A DNA stretch of 64,000 nt from Candidatus Aminicenans sakinawicola JGI OTU-1 (GTDB lineage: Bacteria > Acidobacteriota > Aminicenantia > Aminicenantales > Aminicenantaceae). The DNA lies in assembly GCA_000493965.1 (NCBI GenBank), contig AWNV01000005.1, forward strand, positions 1 to 64,000. The letters are read 5' to 3'. Of the stretch, positions 1-8,003 are shown piece by piece. The first letter of the stretch is position 1. The number at the start of each line of letters is the position of its first letter. The notes under the pieces were generated by a model. The model made no database searches, was not told where the DNA came from, and was given only the letters and a program-made list of their open reading frames with translations. A program made the position numbers and the translations under genes.

Positions 1-207
1 ATGGATGGAATAGAAGCAGCAAAACAGATCCGCACCCACTTCTATATTCCAATAATCTACATGTCTGCTTTATCAGATAAGGAAAGCCTGGTGAGAGCGG
101 AAGAGACAAAGCCCTTTTTCTTTATTTCTAAACCTATAGAAGAAAGAGTTCTTAAAGCAACTATCGAGAAGGCCTATTCCATATGTAAGAACGATGGCGC
201 GGTTTAA
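1..207 (+). CDS. Response regulator receiver domain, C-terminal part (5' end outside window)
   Basis: The 68 visible residues match the second half of a CheY-like receiver. They begin at the M-D-G that follows the phospho-acceptor strand, continue with a beta-4 strand ending in S-A (switch Ser/Thr position), and include the conserved Lys in I-S-K-P on beta-5. The acceptor Asp and the first half must lie upstream of base 1, so the apparent Met start is internal. No output domain follows; the protein stops about 25 residues after the conserved Lys, so this is either a stand-alone receiver or the end of a larger signalling protein. The neighbour downstream is an insertion sequence, so its original 3' context has been altered. 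Confidence 0.75.
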   Translation: MDGIEAAKQIRTHFYIPIIYMSALSDKESLVRAEETKPFFFISKPIEERVLKATIEKAYSICKNDGAV

Positions 208-278
208 ATTTATAGTAATTACTTACCACAGTTAAGTCTCATTTTGCTCGATTATAGTATTTTTTTGAAATAAGTTAA

Positions 279-286
279 GGAAAAAA
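279..286. repeat. Left target-site duplication of the IS256-family element
   Basis: The 8 bases ggaaaaaa directly precede the left inverted repeat and recur exactly at 1643-1650 after the right inverted repeat. An 8-9 bp duplication is usual for IS256-family insertion. Confidence 0.85.
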
Positions 287-313
287 GGTAGTGTAAAATT
301 TTATGTGTGAAAT
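287..313 (+). repeat. Left terminal inverted repeat of IS256-family element
   Basis: Begins GGTAGTGT and ends in TGTGTGAAAT. It aligns without gaps to the reverse complement of 1616-1642, with the best agreement in the inner ten bases, where transposase would be expected to bind. Confidence 0.85.
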
Positions 314-393
314 AGTAAAGGAGTAGAAAAAAAGGCTCTTTTCCTTAAAATAGGGATTGATCTAAAACCTATTTTTGAAAGGAGAAAGAGCCT

Positions 394-1635
394 ATGAAAA
401 TCAAACTTAGCGTACCAGAGTTTTTGCAGGTATGCAAGGCCATCCGGCTTCGACCTGAGCGGATATTCAAAATGATTCGCTCTGAGATTCGGGAGGCCGT
501 AGGTCACTATCTGAATGAGATGATGAAAGCAGAACTTACAGAGCACTTGGGCCGTCAGCCCTATGAGAGGAAGAATAGTGATGGCAATCATCGTAACGGC
601 GGTTATCATCGCAGTATAACTCTCAAAGGCATAGGAACGGTGGGGCTGGATGTTCCCCGGGATCGGAAGGGATTATTTAAAAGCCTCGTTATTCCCCGGA
701 GCAAACAGATTGAGGAAGAACTTCGTAAGGATATCTGTTTGATGTTTCTCACCGGTATCAGCACCCGGACCCTTTCGATGATCTCAGCCCAGTTGATCGG
801 ACGAAGGATAAGCCATTCCCAGGTCAGCCTGGTGAGCAAAGAGCTGATTGATGCTGTTGAGCAGTGGAGAGAGCGGGATTTATCGGCGGAGAAGATAAAA
901 TATCTGTTTGTGGACGGGGTGTGTTTCAAGATGAGAGTGGCAAAGAGTGTGGAGAATGTTCCTGTGCTTGTGGTCATCAGAGTGAATGAGTTTGGACAGA
1001 GGATGGTTTTAGGGCTGCAGGCTGGGGATAAAGAATCGGCCACATGCTGGAAGGAGTTCTTCAAGGATCTCAAACGAAGAGGTCTTGATGGCCGTAATGT
1101 ACAACTCGGGATCATGGATGGGCTGCCTGGGTTGGAGAGGATTTTCACAGAAGAGTTTCTAAAGGCCAAGATCCAGCGATGCCAAGTCCATGTGGCTCGT
1201 AATGTTTTGGCCAAGGTTCCCATGAAACTCAAGCAAGCCGTTGCTGAGGATGTCCGCACCATCTTCTATGCCTCATCAAAAAAGAAAGCCATGGGGTATT
1301 TTGATCTTTTTCAAGAGAAGTGGAAAAAGGAAGTCCCCTCTGCTGTTAAATGTTTGGAAAGATCCATAGAGAACTGTTTGACATTTTTTCATTTCCCTCG
1401 AGAGGACTGGATCAGTTTGCGGACATCTAATATCATCGAGCGGCTCAACAAAGAGTTTAAACGCAGGACAAAGCCCATGGAGATAGTCGCAGGTGAGCGC
1501 GCCTGTTACACCCTCCTGGCTTTTATCTGTTTGAAGATGGAGCTGCATTGGAGAAATTTCCCTATGGGGAAAAGAGCCAGTTATTTACCAGTACTACAAA
1601 ATCTTGAGCTGCCTAATTTCACACAATCTAGTTGA
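394..1635 (+). CDS. IS256-family (Mutator type) DDE transposase
   Basis: This 413-residue protein catalyses cut-out/copy-out movement of its element. Family features visible: an N-terminal helical region, the R-N-G-x-x-x-R segment near residue 70 before the beta-rich domain, the catalytic triad Asp174 (in F-V-D-G), Asp242 (in I-M-D-G) and Glu349 (in N-I-I-E-R), and the C-x-x-H motif (Cys263, His266) after the second Asp. Length and motif spacing are normal for IS256 transposases. Start chosen at the ATG preceded by AAAGGAG. It is alone in the element. The gene is intact, so activity is plausible. Confidence 0.96.
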   Translation: MKIKLSVPEFLQVCKAIRLRPERIFKMIRSEIREAVGHYLNEMMKAELTEHLGRQPYERKNSDGNHRNGGYHRSITLKGIGTVGLDVPRDRKGLFKSLVIPRSKQIEEELRKDICLMFLTGISTRTLSMISAQLIGRRISHSQVSLVSKELIDAVEQWRERDLSAEKIKYLFVDGVCFKMRVAKSVENVPVLVVIRVNEFGQRMVLGLQAGDKESATCWKEFFKDLKRRGLDGRNVQLGIMDGLPGLERIFTEEFLKAKIQRCQVHVARNVLAKVPMKLKQAVAEDVRTIFYASSKKKAMGYFDLFQEKWKKEVPSAVKCLERSIENCLTFFHFPREDWISLRTSNIIERLNKEFKRRTKPMEIVAGERACYTLLAFICLKMELHWRNFPMGKRASYLPVLQNLELPNFTQSS

Positions 1636-1642
1636 CAGTACC
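1616..1642 (-). repeat. Right terminal inverted repeat of IS256-family element
   Basis: Reverse-complement partner of 287-313. It overlaps the last codons and stop of the transposase gene, as often seen in this family. Confidence 0.85.
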
Positions 1643-1650
1643 GGAAAAAA
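1643..1650. repeat. Right target-site duplication of the IS256-family element
   Basis: Exact copy of the 8 bases at 279-286, immediately outside the right inverted repeat. Confidence 0.85.
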
Positions 1651-1749
1651 TTTGTTTCCCAATCTATCAAGATTAGCATTGATAATTCTTTCATATAAAT
1701 TAAATATAAAAAAATTATACTAGAATTTGATAATTTCCTTAAAAATATA

Positions 1750-1778
1750 TTGATTTAAAGTGAAGCTAGAAGGATAAT
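1750..1778 (+). promoter_or_regulatory. Candidate sigma-70-type promoter for the citrate synthase-like operon
   Basis: TTGATT (1750-1755), a 17-base spacer and GATAAT (1773-1778) lie about 90 bases before the first operon gene. The predicted leader contains a short hairpin (AGATGA paired with TCATCT) with no clear terminator T-run. The surrounding 220 bases are very AT-rich, so chance matches are possible. Confidence 0.4.
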
Positions 1779-1870
1779 TTAATCTTAAATGAAAAAAGAT
1801 GAGTAATAATGTCATCTTATTGGAAAAGGATTATTTTTAAAGCGATGATAAAGAAATCTTTGGAGGGAAA

Positions 1871-2647
1871 ATGAGTGATCTTCACTGGAAAACATCCATT
1901 ACTGAGATTCATCCTAATAAGATTTCCGTAAGGGGATATTCGGTGGAAAAATTGATGGGAAAAATTTCATTTTCCCAGGCTATTTATCTTGTTTTGAAAG
2001 GCGAGATGCCTTCCCCTGAGGCAGGAAAACTTATTGATGCCATTTTCGTCTCATCTATAGACCATGGTGCAAGCCCTCCTTCTGCCCTGGCGGCCAGGAC
2101 TGTGGCTTCGACAGGGGCGGAGTTGAATGCTGCAGTGGCGGCCGGGATCTTGTCGATTTCAAGATATCACGGAGGAGCTATTGAAGGGGGAATGAATCTC
2201 TTCATAGAGATTGCCAGAAGGATGGATGAAAAAGAAGCTGATGAGGACGAAGTTGTACTGGGAATTCTGCGTGAGATGAAAGAAAGAAAGAAACGGGCCT
2301 CTGGTTTTGGCCACCGTTTCCATACTCAAGACCCCAGGACAAGAAAACTATTTGCTTTAGCAGAAGAATTAGGCCTGGCAGGAAGGCATATCAGAATAGC
2401 CCTTGCCGTTGAAAGATGCCTTGAAAGTTTATTGGGGAAGCCATTACCTATAAATGTGGATGGTGCCATTGCAGCGGTTCTGTGTGATTTAGAATTTCCT
2501 TCTGAGATTGGAAACGCTTTTTTTATGATTGCCCGCATTGCCGGACTTGTAGCCCACATTCATGAGGAAAAAACACGAATGAGGCCAATGAGGAAGATTC
2601 ATCCTCAGGATTTTGAGTATGATGGTCCTCGAGGAAGGGAGATTTAA
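1871..2647 (+). CDS. Short citrate synthase / citryl-CoA lyase-like protein
   Basis: The 258-residue protein belongs to the citrate synthase fold but is far shorter than the usual roughly 400 residues. It keeps the catalytic landmarks: His65 in D-H-G-A-S, His100 in H-G-G-A, His148 in G-F-G-H-R and Asp197 in N-V-D. Such short forms are commonly annotated citryl-CoA lyase or type II citrate synthase-like. Reaction inferred: condensation or cleavage between an acyl-CoA and a 2-oxo acid such as oxaloacetate. It heads an operon with two aconitase-superfamily pairs and one decarboxylating dehydrogenase, which suggests it makes the tertiary hydroxy acid for that pathway. Start supported by GGAGGG seven bases upstream. 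The next gene follows its stop directly. Confidence 0.8.
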   Translation: MSDLHWKTSITEIHPNKISVRGYSVEKLMGKISFSQAIYLVLKGEMPSPEAGKLIDAIFVSSIDHGASPPSALAARTVASTGAELNAAVAAGILSISRYHGGAIEGGMNLFIEIARRMDEKEADEDEVVLGILREMKERKKRASGFGHRFHTQDPRTRKLFALAEELGLAGRHIRIALAVERCLESLLGKPLPINVDGAIAAVLCDLEFPSEIGNAFFMIARIAGLVAHIHEEKTRMRPMRKIHPQDFEYDGPRGREI

Positions 2648-3181
2648 ATGGAAAAAAAACTTTTATCTTTAATACCGGAATTTCAGCTTATAGGTGATTT
2701 AGAGCTTCAGAAAAAAACTATCAATGTCTGGGAAGAAGCCTTAAAAGAAGCAAACTGGAAAGTTGAAGACTTACTCGACATTCCGTTTACTTTATTGATT
2801 GAAAATACTCCTTTTAACCTTGTTACGCATACCAGGGCTGTCACCCTTTGTGCAATGAAAATTGCTGATGTCTTGATAGAGGAATATAATGGGAAAGTTG
2901 TAATAAACAGAGACTGTCTTATTTCAGGGGCTTTGCTTCACGATGTTGGGAAACTGTTTGAATACAGGAAAGAAGGCGGAAAGATAATTAAAAGCGAGGG
3001 AGGAAAACTTCTCCGGCACCCCATTTCAGGAGCGGCATTTGCTTATAAATATGGAATTCCTCAAGAAGTGCTTCATATCATAGCCACACATTCAAGAGAA
3101 GGTAATGGGGCACGGAATACTGTGGAAGCAATTATTGTCAACCATGCGGATTTTGTTAATTTTGAATCTTTAAAAATTTAA
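2648..3181 (+). CDS. HD-domain hydrolase
   Basis: A 177-residue single-domain HD-superfamily protein. Metal-binding residues visible in order: His61 (T-H-T-R), His98-Asp99 (L-L-H-D-V-G-K), His124 (R-H-P), His148 (A-T-H-S) and Asp168 (N-H-A-D). HD proteins are metal-dependent phosphohydrolases, often acting on nucleotides or phosphoesters; the substrate here cannot be read from sequence. The gene starts on the base after the upstream stop and ends 13 bases before the LeuC-like gene, so it is co-transcribed with the carboxylic acid pathway. A repair or housekeeping role on a phosphorylated by-product is possible but unproven. Confidence 0.8.
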   Translation: MEKKLLSLIPEFQLIGDLELQKKTINVWEEALKEANWKVEDLLDIPFTLLIENTPFNLVTHTRAVTLCAMKIADVLIEEYNGKVVINRDCLISGALLHDVGKLFEYRKEGGKIIKSEGGKLLRHPISGAAFAYKYGIPQEVLHIIATHSREGNGARNTVEAIIVNHADFVNFESLKI

Positions 3182-3194
3182 AAAGGAGAATATA

Positions 3195-4448
3195 TTGGGG
3201 AAGACACTTTCTGAAAAAGTTCTCAGTTTGAAGGCGGGAAAAGATGTTTATGCAGGAGAAGTTGTTACTGTCTCTCCTGATTATATCCTTTCCCATGATA
3301 ATTCCGCGGCAATCTTAAAGAACTTTAAAAAACTAGGAATAAAAAGCGTTAAATGTTCTCAAAAGATAGTTATTGTTCTGGACCATGTGGTTCCTGCATC
3401 GGCTGAAAAATATGCAATGAATCATAAGGTCATCAGAGAATTTGTTGCTGAGCAAGGCATCCCGAATTTTTTTGATGTCCACAACGGAATCTGCCATCAG
3501 GTTTTTTCAGAGAGCGGATTTGCGATGCCGGGAAAATTAATAGTCGGCGCAGATTCACATACTACAAGCTATGGAGCACTGGGAGCCTTTTCTGCTGGTA
3601 TTGGACGGTCAGAAGCTGCTGCTGTCTGGGCTACAGATGAAATATGGTTAAAAGTCCCGGAAACCATAAAAATTGAGTTGGGGGGGAAACTTTCTGCTGG
3701 AGTATATGCCAAGGATGTAATATTAAGAATCATCGGATCCGAGGGAGCAGACAGGGCAAACTATAAAGCTGTAGAATTTAGCGGGGAGGCAGCAGGAGAT
3801 TTCAGCATAGCTTCCAGGCTTGTTCTGTCCAATATGGCTGCTGAAATGGGAGCAAAGAATGGCTATTTTCTGCCCGATGAAAAAGCGCTTGAATTTTTAA
3901 AAGGGATTGCAAGAGATGAATTTAGACCTGTATTTTCTGATCAGGATGCTCGCTATGAAGATGAACTGAAATACGATATTTCTTCCATTGAACCTCAGGT
4001 GGCATGTCCTCATGCGGTCGATAATGTGAAATCCATCTCTGAAGTTGAAGGGACAAAATTTCACCAGGCTCTGATTGGAACCTGTACAAATGGCCGCCTG
4101 GAAGATTTAAAAATAGCGGCAAGTATTTTCAAGGGCCGGAAGGTTCATCCTTTGATAAGAGTTCTTGTGATTCCGGCATCAAGAAAAGAGTTATTAAATG
4201 CCCTTAGAGAAGGGATTATTGAAATTTTCGCTGAAGCAGGATGTTTGATTCTAAATCCTGGATGCGGTCCGTGTCTTGGCGCCCACCAGGGCATACTTGC
4301 CCCGGGCGAAGTTGCATTGAGCACGGCAAACCGGAACTTCCGCGGAAGGATGGGAAGCAGGGATTCCGAGATTTATTTAGCTTCTCCTGCCACAGTGGCT
4401 GCTTCTTCACTGGAAGGGAAAATTACAGATCCGAGGAAATATCTATGA
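3195..4448 (+). CDS. Aconitase/3-isopropylmalate dehydratase-family large subunit, module 1
   Basis: This 417-residue protein is the [4Fe-4S] subunit of a two-part hydro-lyase of the LeuC/HacA/AksD type. Iron-sulfur ligands are visible as the Cys of C-T-N-G (about residue 296) and the two Cys of G-C-G-P-C (about 357 and 360). Canonical active-site segments are kept: D-H-V-V-P, G-I-C-H-Q and A-D-S-H-T-T. It should dehydrate and rehydrate a citrate-, isocitrate- or isopropylmalate-like acid together with the small subunit encoded next. Start is TTG at 3195, supported by AAGGAG eight bases upstream. The stop overlaps the small-subunit start (ATGA). Substrate is not fixed by sequence; citrate/isocitrate is likely from the neighbours. 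Confidence 0.88.
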   Translation: MGKTLSEKVLSLKAGKDVYAGEVVTVSPDYILSHDNSAAILKNFKKLGIKSVKCSQKIVIVLDHVVPASAEKYAMNHKVIREFVAEQGIPNFFDVHNGICHQVFSESGFAMPGKLIVGADSHTTSYGALGAFSAGIGRSEAAAVWATDEIWLKVPETIKIELGGKLSAGVYAKDVILRIIGSEGADRANYKAVEFSGEAAGDFSIASRLVLSNMAAEMGAKNGYFLPDEKALEFLKGIARDEFRPVFSDQDARYEDELKYDISSIEPQVACPHAVDNVKSISEVEGTKFHQALIGTCTNGRLEDLKIAASIFKGRKVHPLIRVLVIPASRKELLNALREGIIEIFAEAGCLILNPGCGPCLGAHQGILAPGEVALSTANRNFRGRMGSRDSEIYLASPATVAASSLEGKITDPRKYL

Positions 4449-4945
4449 AAAAAGGAAAAGTATGGAAATATGGAGATGATATCAACACGGATGTCATCTT
4501 TCCCGGAAAATATACATATTCAATCCTTGAACCGGAAGAAATGGCTCAGCATGCGCTTGAGGATTTAGATCCTGGCTTTGCCGGGAGTGTTAAACCGGGA
4601 GATATTATTGTTGCAGGGAAAAATTTCGGGTGCGGAAGTTCAAGAGAGCAGGCTGCAACATGCTTGAAGTATGCTGGTATTCAAGCATTAATAGCTATGT
4701 CGTTTGCCAGGATTTTTTTTCGTAACGCAATAAACCAGGGGCTGCCGGTAATCCAGTGCGCAGAAGCAGTTGAAAACATAGAAAACGGGGAAGAAATTGA
4801 GATTGATTTTGCCGGGGGAAAAATAAGGACCGAAAAAGGCGTTTTCGATTTCCCTTCGCTTCCTGAATCGGTCTTGGGAATTCTGAAAGAAGGAGGCCTC
4901 ATTCCTTATACAAGGAAGAAATTGAATAGCCTATTAGTTAAATAA
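4445..4945 (+). CDS. Aconitase/3-isopropylmalate dehydratase-family small subunit, module 1
   Basis: 166-residue swivel-domain partner of the preceding large subunit (LeuD/HacB/AksE type). Family motifs are an N-terminal D-I-N-T-D-V-I segment and G-K-N-F-G-C-G-S-S-R-E-Q, whose Ser-Arg contacts substrate carboxylates. The loop P-G-K-Y-T-Y-S after I-N-T-D is the region that sets substrate size in the family; it resembles archaeal/HacB-like small subunits rather than enterobacterial LeuD. The reading frame is open further upstream, but the ATG at 4445 overlaps the previous stop as ATGA and gives the normal family length, so translation is probably coupled to the large subunit. Confidence 0.88.
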   Translation: MKKGKVWKYGDDINTDVIFPGKYTYSILEPEEMAQHALEDLDPGFAGSVKPGDIIVAGKNFGCGSSREQAATCLKYAGIQALIAMSFARIFFRNAINQGLPVIQCAEAVENIENGEEIEIDFAGGKIRTEKGVFDFPSLPESVLGILKEGGLIPYTRKKLNSLLVK

Positions 4946-5021
4946 TAAACCTATTATGTGTTATATTTTAACAATGAATTTTTACAAGATAAGTTTAAGC
5001 TTTAAATGAAAGGAGAATTAG

Positions 5022-6137
5022 ATGTCTAAATACAAAATCGCTGTCTTGCCGGGTGACGGGGTCGGAAAAGACGTAATAGAAGCAGCAATGATTGTGCTGG
5101 AAAGAATCAACCTTGATGCTGAATATCTGTATGGAGATGTCGGCTGGGAATTCTGGTGCAAAGAGGGGGATCCTCTTCCTGAAAGGACAATACAATTACT
5201 TGAGGAAACGGATGCCTGCCTTTTTGGTGCAATTACATCAAAACCGAAAAAAGATGCATTAAGAGAACTCAACCCTGAATTGAAAGACAAAGGGTATTCA
5301 TATTTCAGCCCCATTGTCCGCTTGCGGCAGGAATTTGACCTTTATACAAATTTAAGACCGTGCAAGGCTTATCCCGGTAATCCTCTTAACTACAGGGATG
5401 ACATTGATCTGGTAATGTTCAGGGAGAATACCGAAGGCATGTATGCTGGAGTAGAGTTTTACCCTCTTCCAGAGGAAGTAAGGCATGCACTGCTTATTCA
5501 TCCTAAGATGAAAAAATTTGAAGATCTTCCTGCCGAAGAAATTTCTCTTTCAACAAGGATCATGACAAAAAAGGCCTGCACTAGAATACTAAAGAGTGCT
5601 TTTGAATATGCCCGCGAGAACAAGCGAAAGTCTGTCACAATTGTTGAGAAACCGAATGTTTTAAGAGAAACAGGCGGTTTTTTTCTGGATATAGCCAGAA
5701 AAACTGCAGAGGAATATCCTGATGTTGAGTTCTGGGAAGCAAATGTTGATGCCATGGCGATGTGGCTTGTGAAGAATCCCCAGGACTATAGTGTTTTAGT
5801 TGCAGAAAATCTGTTTGGTGATATCATTTCAGACCTTGCTGCCCAGCTTGTTGGTGGATTAGGATTTGCCTGCAGCGGGAATATTGGTGATAATTATGCT
5901 CTATTTGAACCGACACACGGTTCTGCGCCCAAATATACAGGGATGTACAAGGTGAATCCTATTGCCACGCTACTGGCTGTAAAAATGATGCTTGAATGGC
6001 TGAACGAATATAATAAGGCTCAAAGCCTGGAAATGGCTGTGTCAGAAGTCATAAAAGAGGGCAAGGTCAGGACTTATGACCTGGGCGGAAATTCGTCAAC
6101 ACTTGATGTTGCGCGGGAAGTAGCTGGGAAGCTTTAA
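5022..6137 (+). CDS. Isocitrate/homoisocitrate dehydrogenase-family protein, NADP-type signature
   Basis: 371-residue member of the beta-decarboxylating dehydrogenase family, which oxidises and decarboxylates 2-hydroxy acids such as isocitrate. Seen: G-D-G-V-G at the N-terminus, F-R-E-N-T-E-G-M-Y, the metal-binding G-D-I-I-S-D, and H-G-S-A-P-K-Y-T-G. The Lys-Tyr after H-G-S-A-P matches NADP-dependent isocitrate dehydrogenases such as the E. coli enzyme. The substrate loop reads S-P-I-V-x-L-R, as in homoisocitrate/AksF enzymes, rather than S-L-N-V-x-L-R of typical isocitrate dehydrogenase, so the substrate is uncertain. RBS AAAGGAG precedes the ATG. It sits between the two hydro-lyase pairs. 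Confidence 0.85.
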   Translation: MSKYKIAVLPGDGVGKDVIEAAMIVLERINLDAEYLYGDVGWEFWCKEGDPLPERTIQLLEETDACLFGAITSKPKKDALRELNPELKDKGYSYFSPIVRLRQEFDLYTNLRPCKAYPGNPLNYRDDIDLVMFRENTEGMYAGVEFYPLPEEVRHALLIHPKMKKFEDLPAEEISLSTRIMTKKACTRILKSAFEYARENKRKSVTIVEKPNVLRETGGFFLDIARKTAEEYPDVEFWEANVDAMAMWLVKNPQDYSVLVAENLFGDIISDLAAQLVGGLGFACSGNIGDNYALFEPTHGSAPKYTGMYKVNPIATLLAVKMMLEWLNEYNKAQSLEMAVSEVIKEGKVRTYDLGGNSSTLDVAREVAGKL

Positions 6138-6205
6138 AGACAGAAGATGTGTCCGGATATGAAAATAAAGCAAAGATAGTATTATAATAAAGGGAAAGGT
6201 CAAAA

Positions 6206-7450
6206 ATGACAGTAATTGAAAAGATAATTCGAAACCACACGCAGGATGATGTCAAGCCAGGAAGAATTGTTTGGATGGATCTTGATGTTAGATCTGCCAG
6301 GGATTTTGGCGGACCTAATGTAGCAAAAAATTATGAGAGAGAATACGGAAGTGTACCTGTTGAAGACAGCAGTAAGACTTTCTTTACTTTTGATCTATGT
6401 GTTCCAGCCTGTTCTCTCAAGTATGCTGATAACCAACAGATCTGCCGAGAGTTTGCAAGGAAGCAGAACATCAAAGTTTTTGATGTAGATAAAGGAATAG
6501 GTTCCCATGTTCTGATTGAGCAAGGGCTGGCTTTATCTGGATCTACAGTTGTGGGGACAGACAGCCATATGAACATCCTCGGGGCTGTGGGGTCTTTTGG
6601 TCAGGGAATGGGAGATGTGGATATTGCCTTCGCTTTCAGGGCAGGAAAAACCTGGTTTGAAATTCCTGAAACAATCAAAGTCCTGCTCAAGGGAAAATTC
6701 TCCTGGCCTGTCTCGGCGAAAGATTTAACTCTATATATTCTGAAGAAACTGGGGACAAAAAAAGGGGCGTTGAAAGCCATAGAATTTTACGGGGAATCGG
6801 TGAAAGGATTATCTCTTTCAGGGCGAATTACTCTATGCAGTATGGTCACGGAGATGGCTGGGATTGTTGGATTTATCCCTGAATGTGGAGATTTATTTAG
6901 GGCAGAGATGAAAGAGTTGTCAGGCAGGGAATATATACATTTTCAGCCTGGTGAGGGTGCTTCATATGCGGATGTGGTGGAGATAGATATTAGCGGGTTG
7001 GTCCCTCAAGTGGCGGCTCCTTTTCTTCCGACAAATGTTCATGATGTTTCTGAACTTAAGGACGTGAAAATCGATTCAGGATTTATTGGATGCTGTACGA
7101 ATGGAAGGACTGAGGATTTCAGGGCTGCAGCCAGGGTTTTGAAAGGAAGGAAGGTTAAAAAAGGAGTCATGCTTAAGGTTGTTCCAGCGACAAGGAAAGT
7201 TTACAAAGAACTGCTTGATGGTGGAATACTTAATGACCTATTTCAAAGCGGCGCCATTATAAGCAATGCAGGTTGTGGCGGGTGTGCTGAAGGGCATATA
7301 GGCCTGACGGGCAGGGGTGAAGTCCAAATCAGCACAGGCAACAGGAATTTCGAAGGAAAACAGGGTAAAGGAAAGACATACCTGGCAAGTCCTGTGGTTG
7401 TGGCTGTATCCTGTATTGTTGGACATATCGTAAGCCCGGAGGATTTGTAA
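6206..7450 (+). CDS. Aconitase/3-isopropylmalate dehydratase-family large subunit, module 2 (divergent)
   Basis: 414-residue paralogue of the module 1 large subunit. Iron-sulfur cysteines are kept (C-C-T-N-G near residue 296 and G-C-G-G-C near 356-359), so a cluster is expected. Several active-site positions differ: the D-H-V-V-P segment reads D-L-C-V-P, G-I-C-H-Q reads G-I-G-S-H, and A-D-S-H-T-T reads T-D-S-H-M-N. This points to a substrate different from module 1. Related proteins are usually annotated only as 3-isopropylmalate dehydratase or aconitase family. RBS GGGAAAGG precedes the ATG. Its small subunit starts two bases after its stop. Confidence 0.82.
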   Translation: MTVIEKIIRNHTQDDVKPGRIVWMDLDVRSARDFGGPNVAKNYEREYGSVPVEDSSKTFFTFDLCVPACSLKYADNQQICREFARKQNIKVFDVDKGIGSHVLIEQGLALSGSTVVGTDSHMNILGAVGSFGQGMGDVDIAFAFRAGKTWFEIPETIKVLLKGKFSWPVSAKDLTLYILKKLGTKKGALKAIEFYGESVKGLSLSGRITLCSMVTEMAGIVGFIPECGDLFRAEMKELSGREYIHFQPGEGASYADVVEIDISGLVPQVAAPFLPTNVHDVSELKDVKIDSGFIGCCTNGRTEDFRAAARVLKGRKVKKGVMLKVVPATRKVYKELLDGGILNDLFQSGAIISNAGCGGCAEGHIGLTGRGEVQISTGNRNFEGKQGKGKTYLASPVVVAVSCIVGHIVSPEDL

Positions 7451-7451
7451 G

Positions 7452-7997
7452 ATGGAAAAATTAATCCTTTCAGGAAAAATCTGGGTGCTTTTAGATAGAG
7501 AGGGAAAATTAATTGAAAATATTGATACTGACCAGATTTATCACAACGCTTTTCTTCATATAACTGATATATCAAAAATGGGACAGTATGCCCTGGGCAA
7601 TCTGGAAGGTTGGAAAGACTTTCCCCAGAAAGCCAATCCTGGGGATATTATCATTGCAGGCAGAAATTTTGGTGCGGGTTCATCCAGGCAGCAGGCGGTC
7701 GATTGTTTTGTCTCTTTAAACATTGGTTTGATTATTGCTCCTTCTTTTGGAGCTATTTACTTTAGAAATGCCGTAAATTGCGGTTTTCCTGTTTTAAGAT
7801 GTCTTGACGTTGTTGATCTGGTTGAATGTAAAAAGCTTAAGACTCAAGATGAAATAAGAATAGATCTAAAAAAGGGGGAAGGACACAACCTTACTCAAAA
7901 TATTACATTCGGTTTTCAACCTTTGAGTTCTGTTCAATATGATATCTATATTGCAGGAGGGCTGTTTTCTTACGTAAAAGGACAGAAAAAAGGGTAG
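7452..7997 (+). CDS. Aconitase/3-isopropylmalate dehydratase-family small subunit, module 2
   Basis: 181-residue LeuD-like partner of the divergent large subunit. It shows I-D-T-D-Q-I near residue 25, followed by the substrate loop Y-H-N-A-F-L-H-I-T-D, quite unlike the P-G-K-Y-T-Y-S loop of module 1, and then G-R-N-F-G-A-G-S-S-R-Q-Q-A. The Cys usually before G-S-S-R is Ala here, as in other proteins of this subgroup. The different loop supports a different substrate. It is the last metabolic gene of the operon; tsaB starts six bases later. Confidence 0.82.
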   Translation: MEKLILSGKIWVLLDREGKLIENIDTDQIYHNAFLHITDISKMGQYALGNLEGWKDFPQKANPGDIIIAGRNFGAGSSRQQAVDCFVSLNIGLIIAPSFGAIYFRNAVNCGFPVLRCLDVVDLVECKKLKTQDEIRIDLKKGEGHNLTQNITFGFQPLSSVQYDIYIAGGLFSYVKGQKKG

Positions 7998-8003
7998 ATA
8001 AAT

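Larger units (their letters stand above)
287..1642 (+). mobile_element. Intact IS256-family insertion sequence, 1356 bp
   Basis: The element is bounded by imperfect terminal inverted repeats (287-313 and 1616-1642, 20 of 27 positions matching when the right end is reverse-complemented, both outer ends starting GGTA) and by a perfect 8-bp direct duplication. It carries one full-length transposase gene read rightward. The intact ends, target duplication and uninterrupted transposase indicate a recent, possibly still mobile insertion. It lies between the response regulator fragment and the citrate synthase-like operon and may have moved the operon away from its original upstream region. Confidence 0.92.

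Noticed and set aside
606..1262. Long open frame antisense to the transposase
   Set aside because: Lies wholly within a well-conserved IS256 transposase gene, has no RBS and no recognisable family.
4241..4444. Longer small subunit fused upstream of the module 1 LeuD-like protein
   Set aside because: Upstream residues are the out-of-frame reading of the large subunit; ATGA coupling at 4445 gives normal length.
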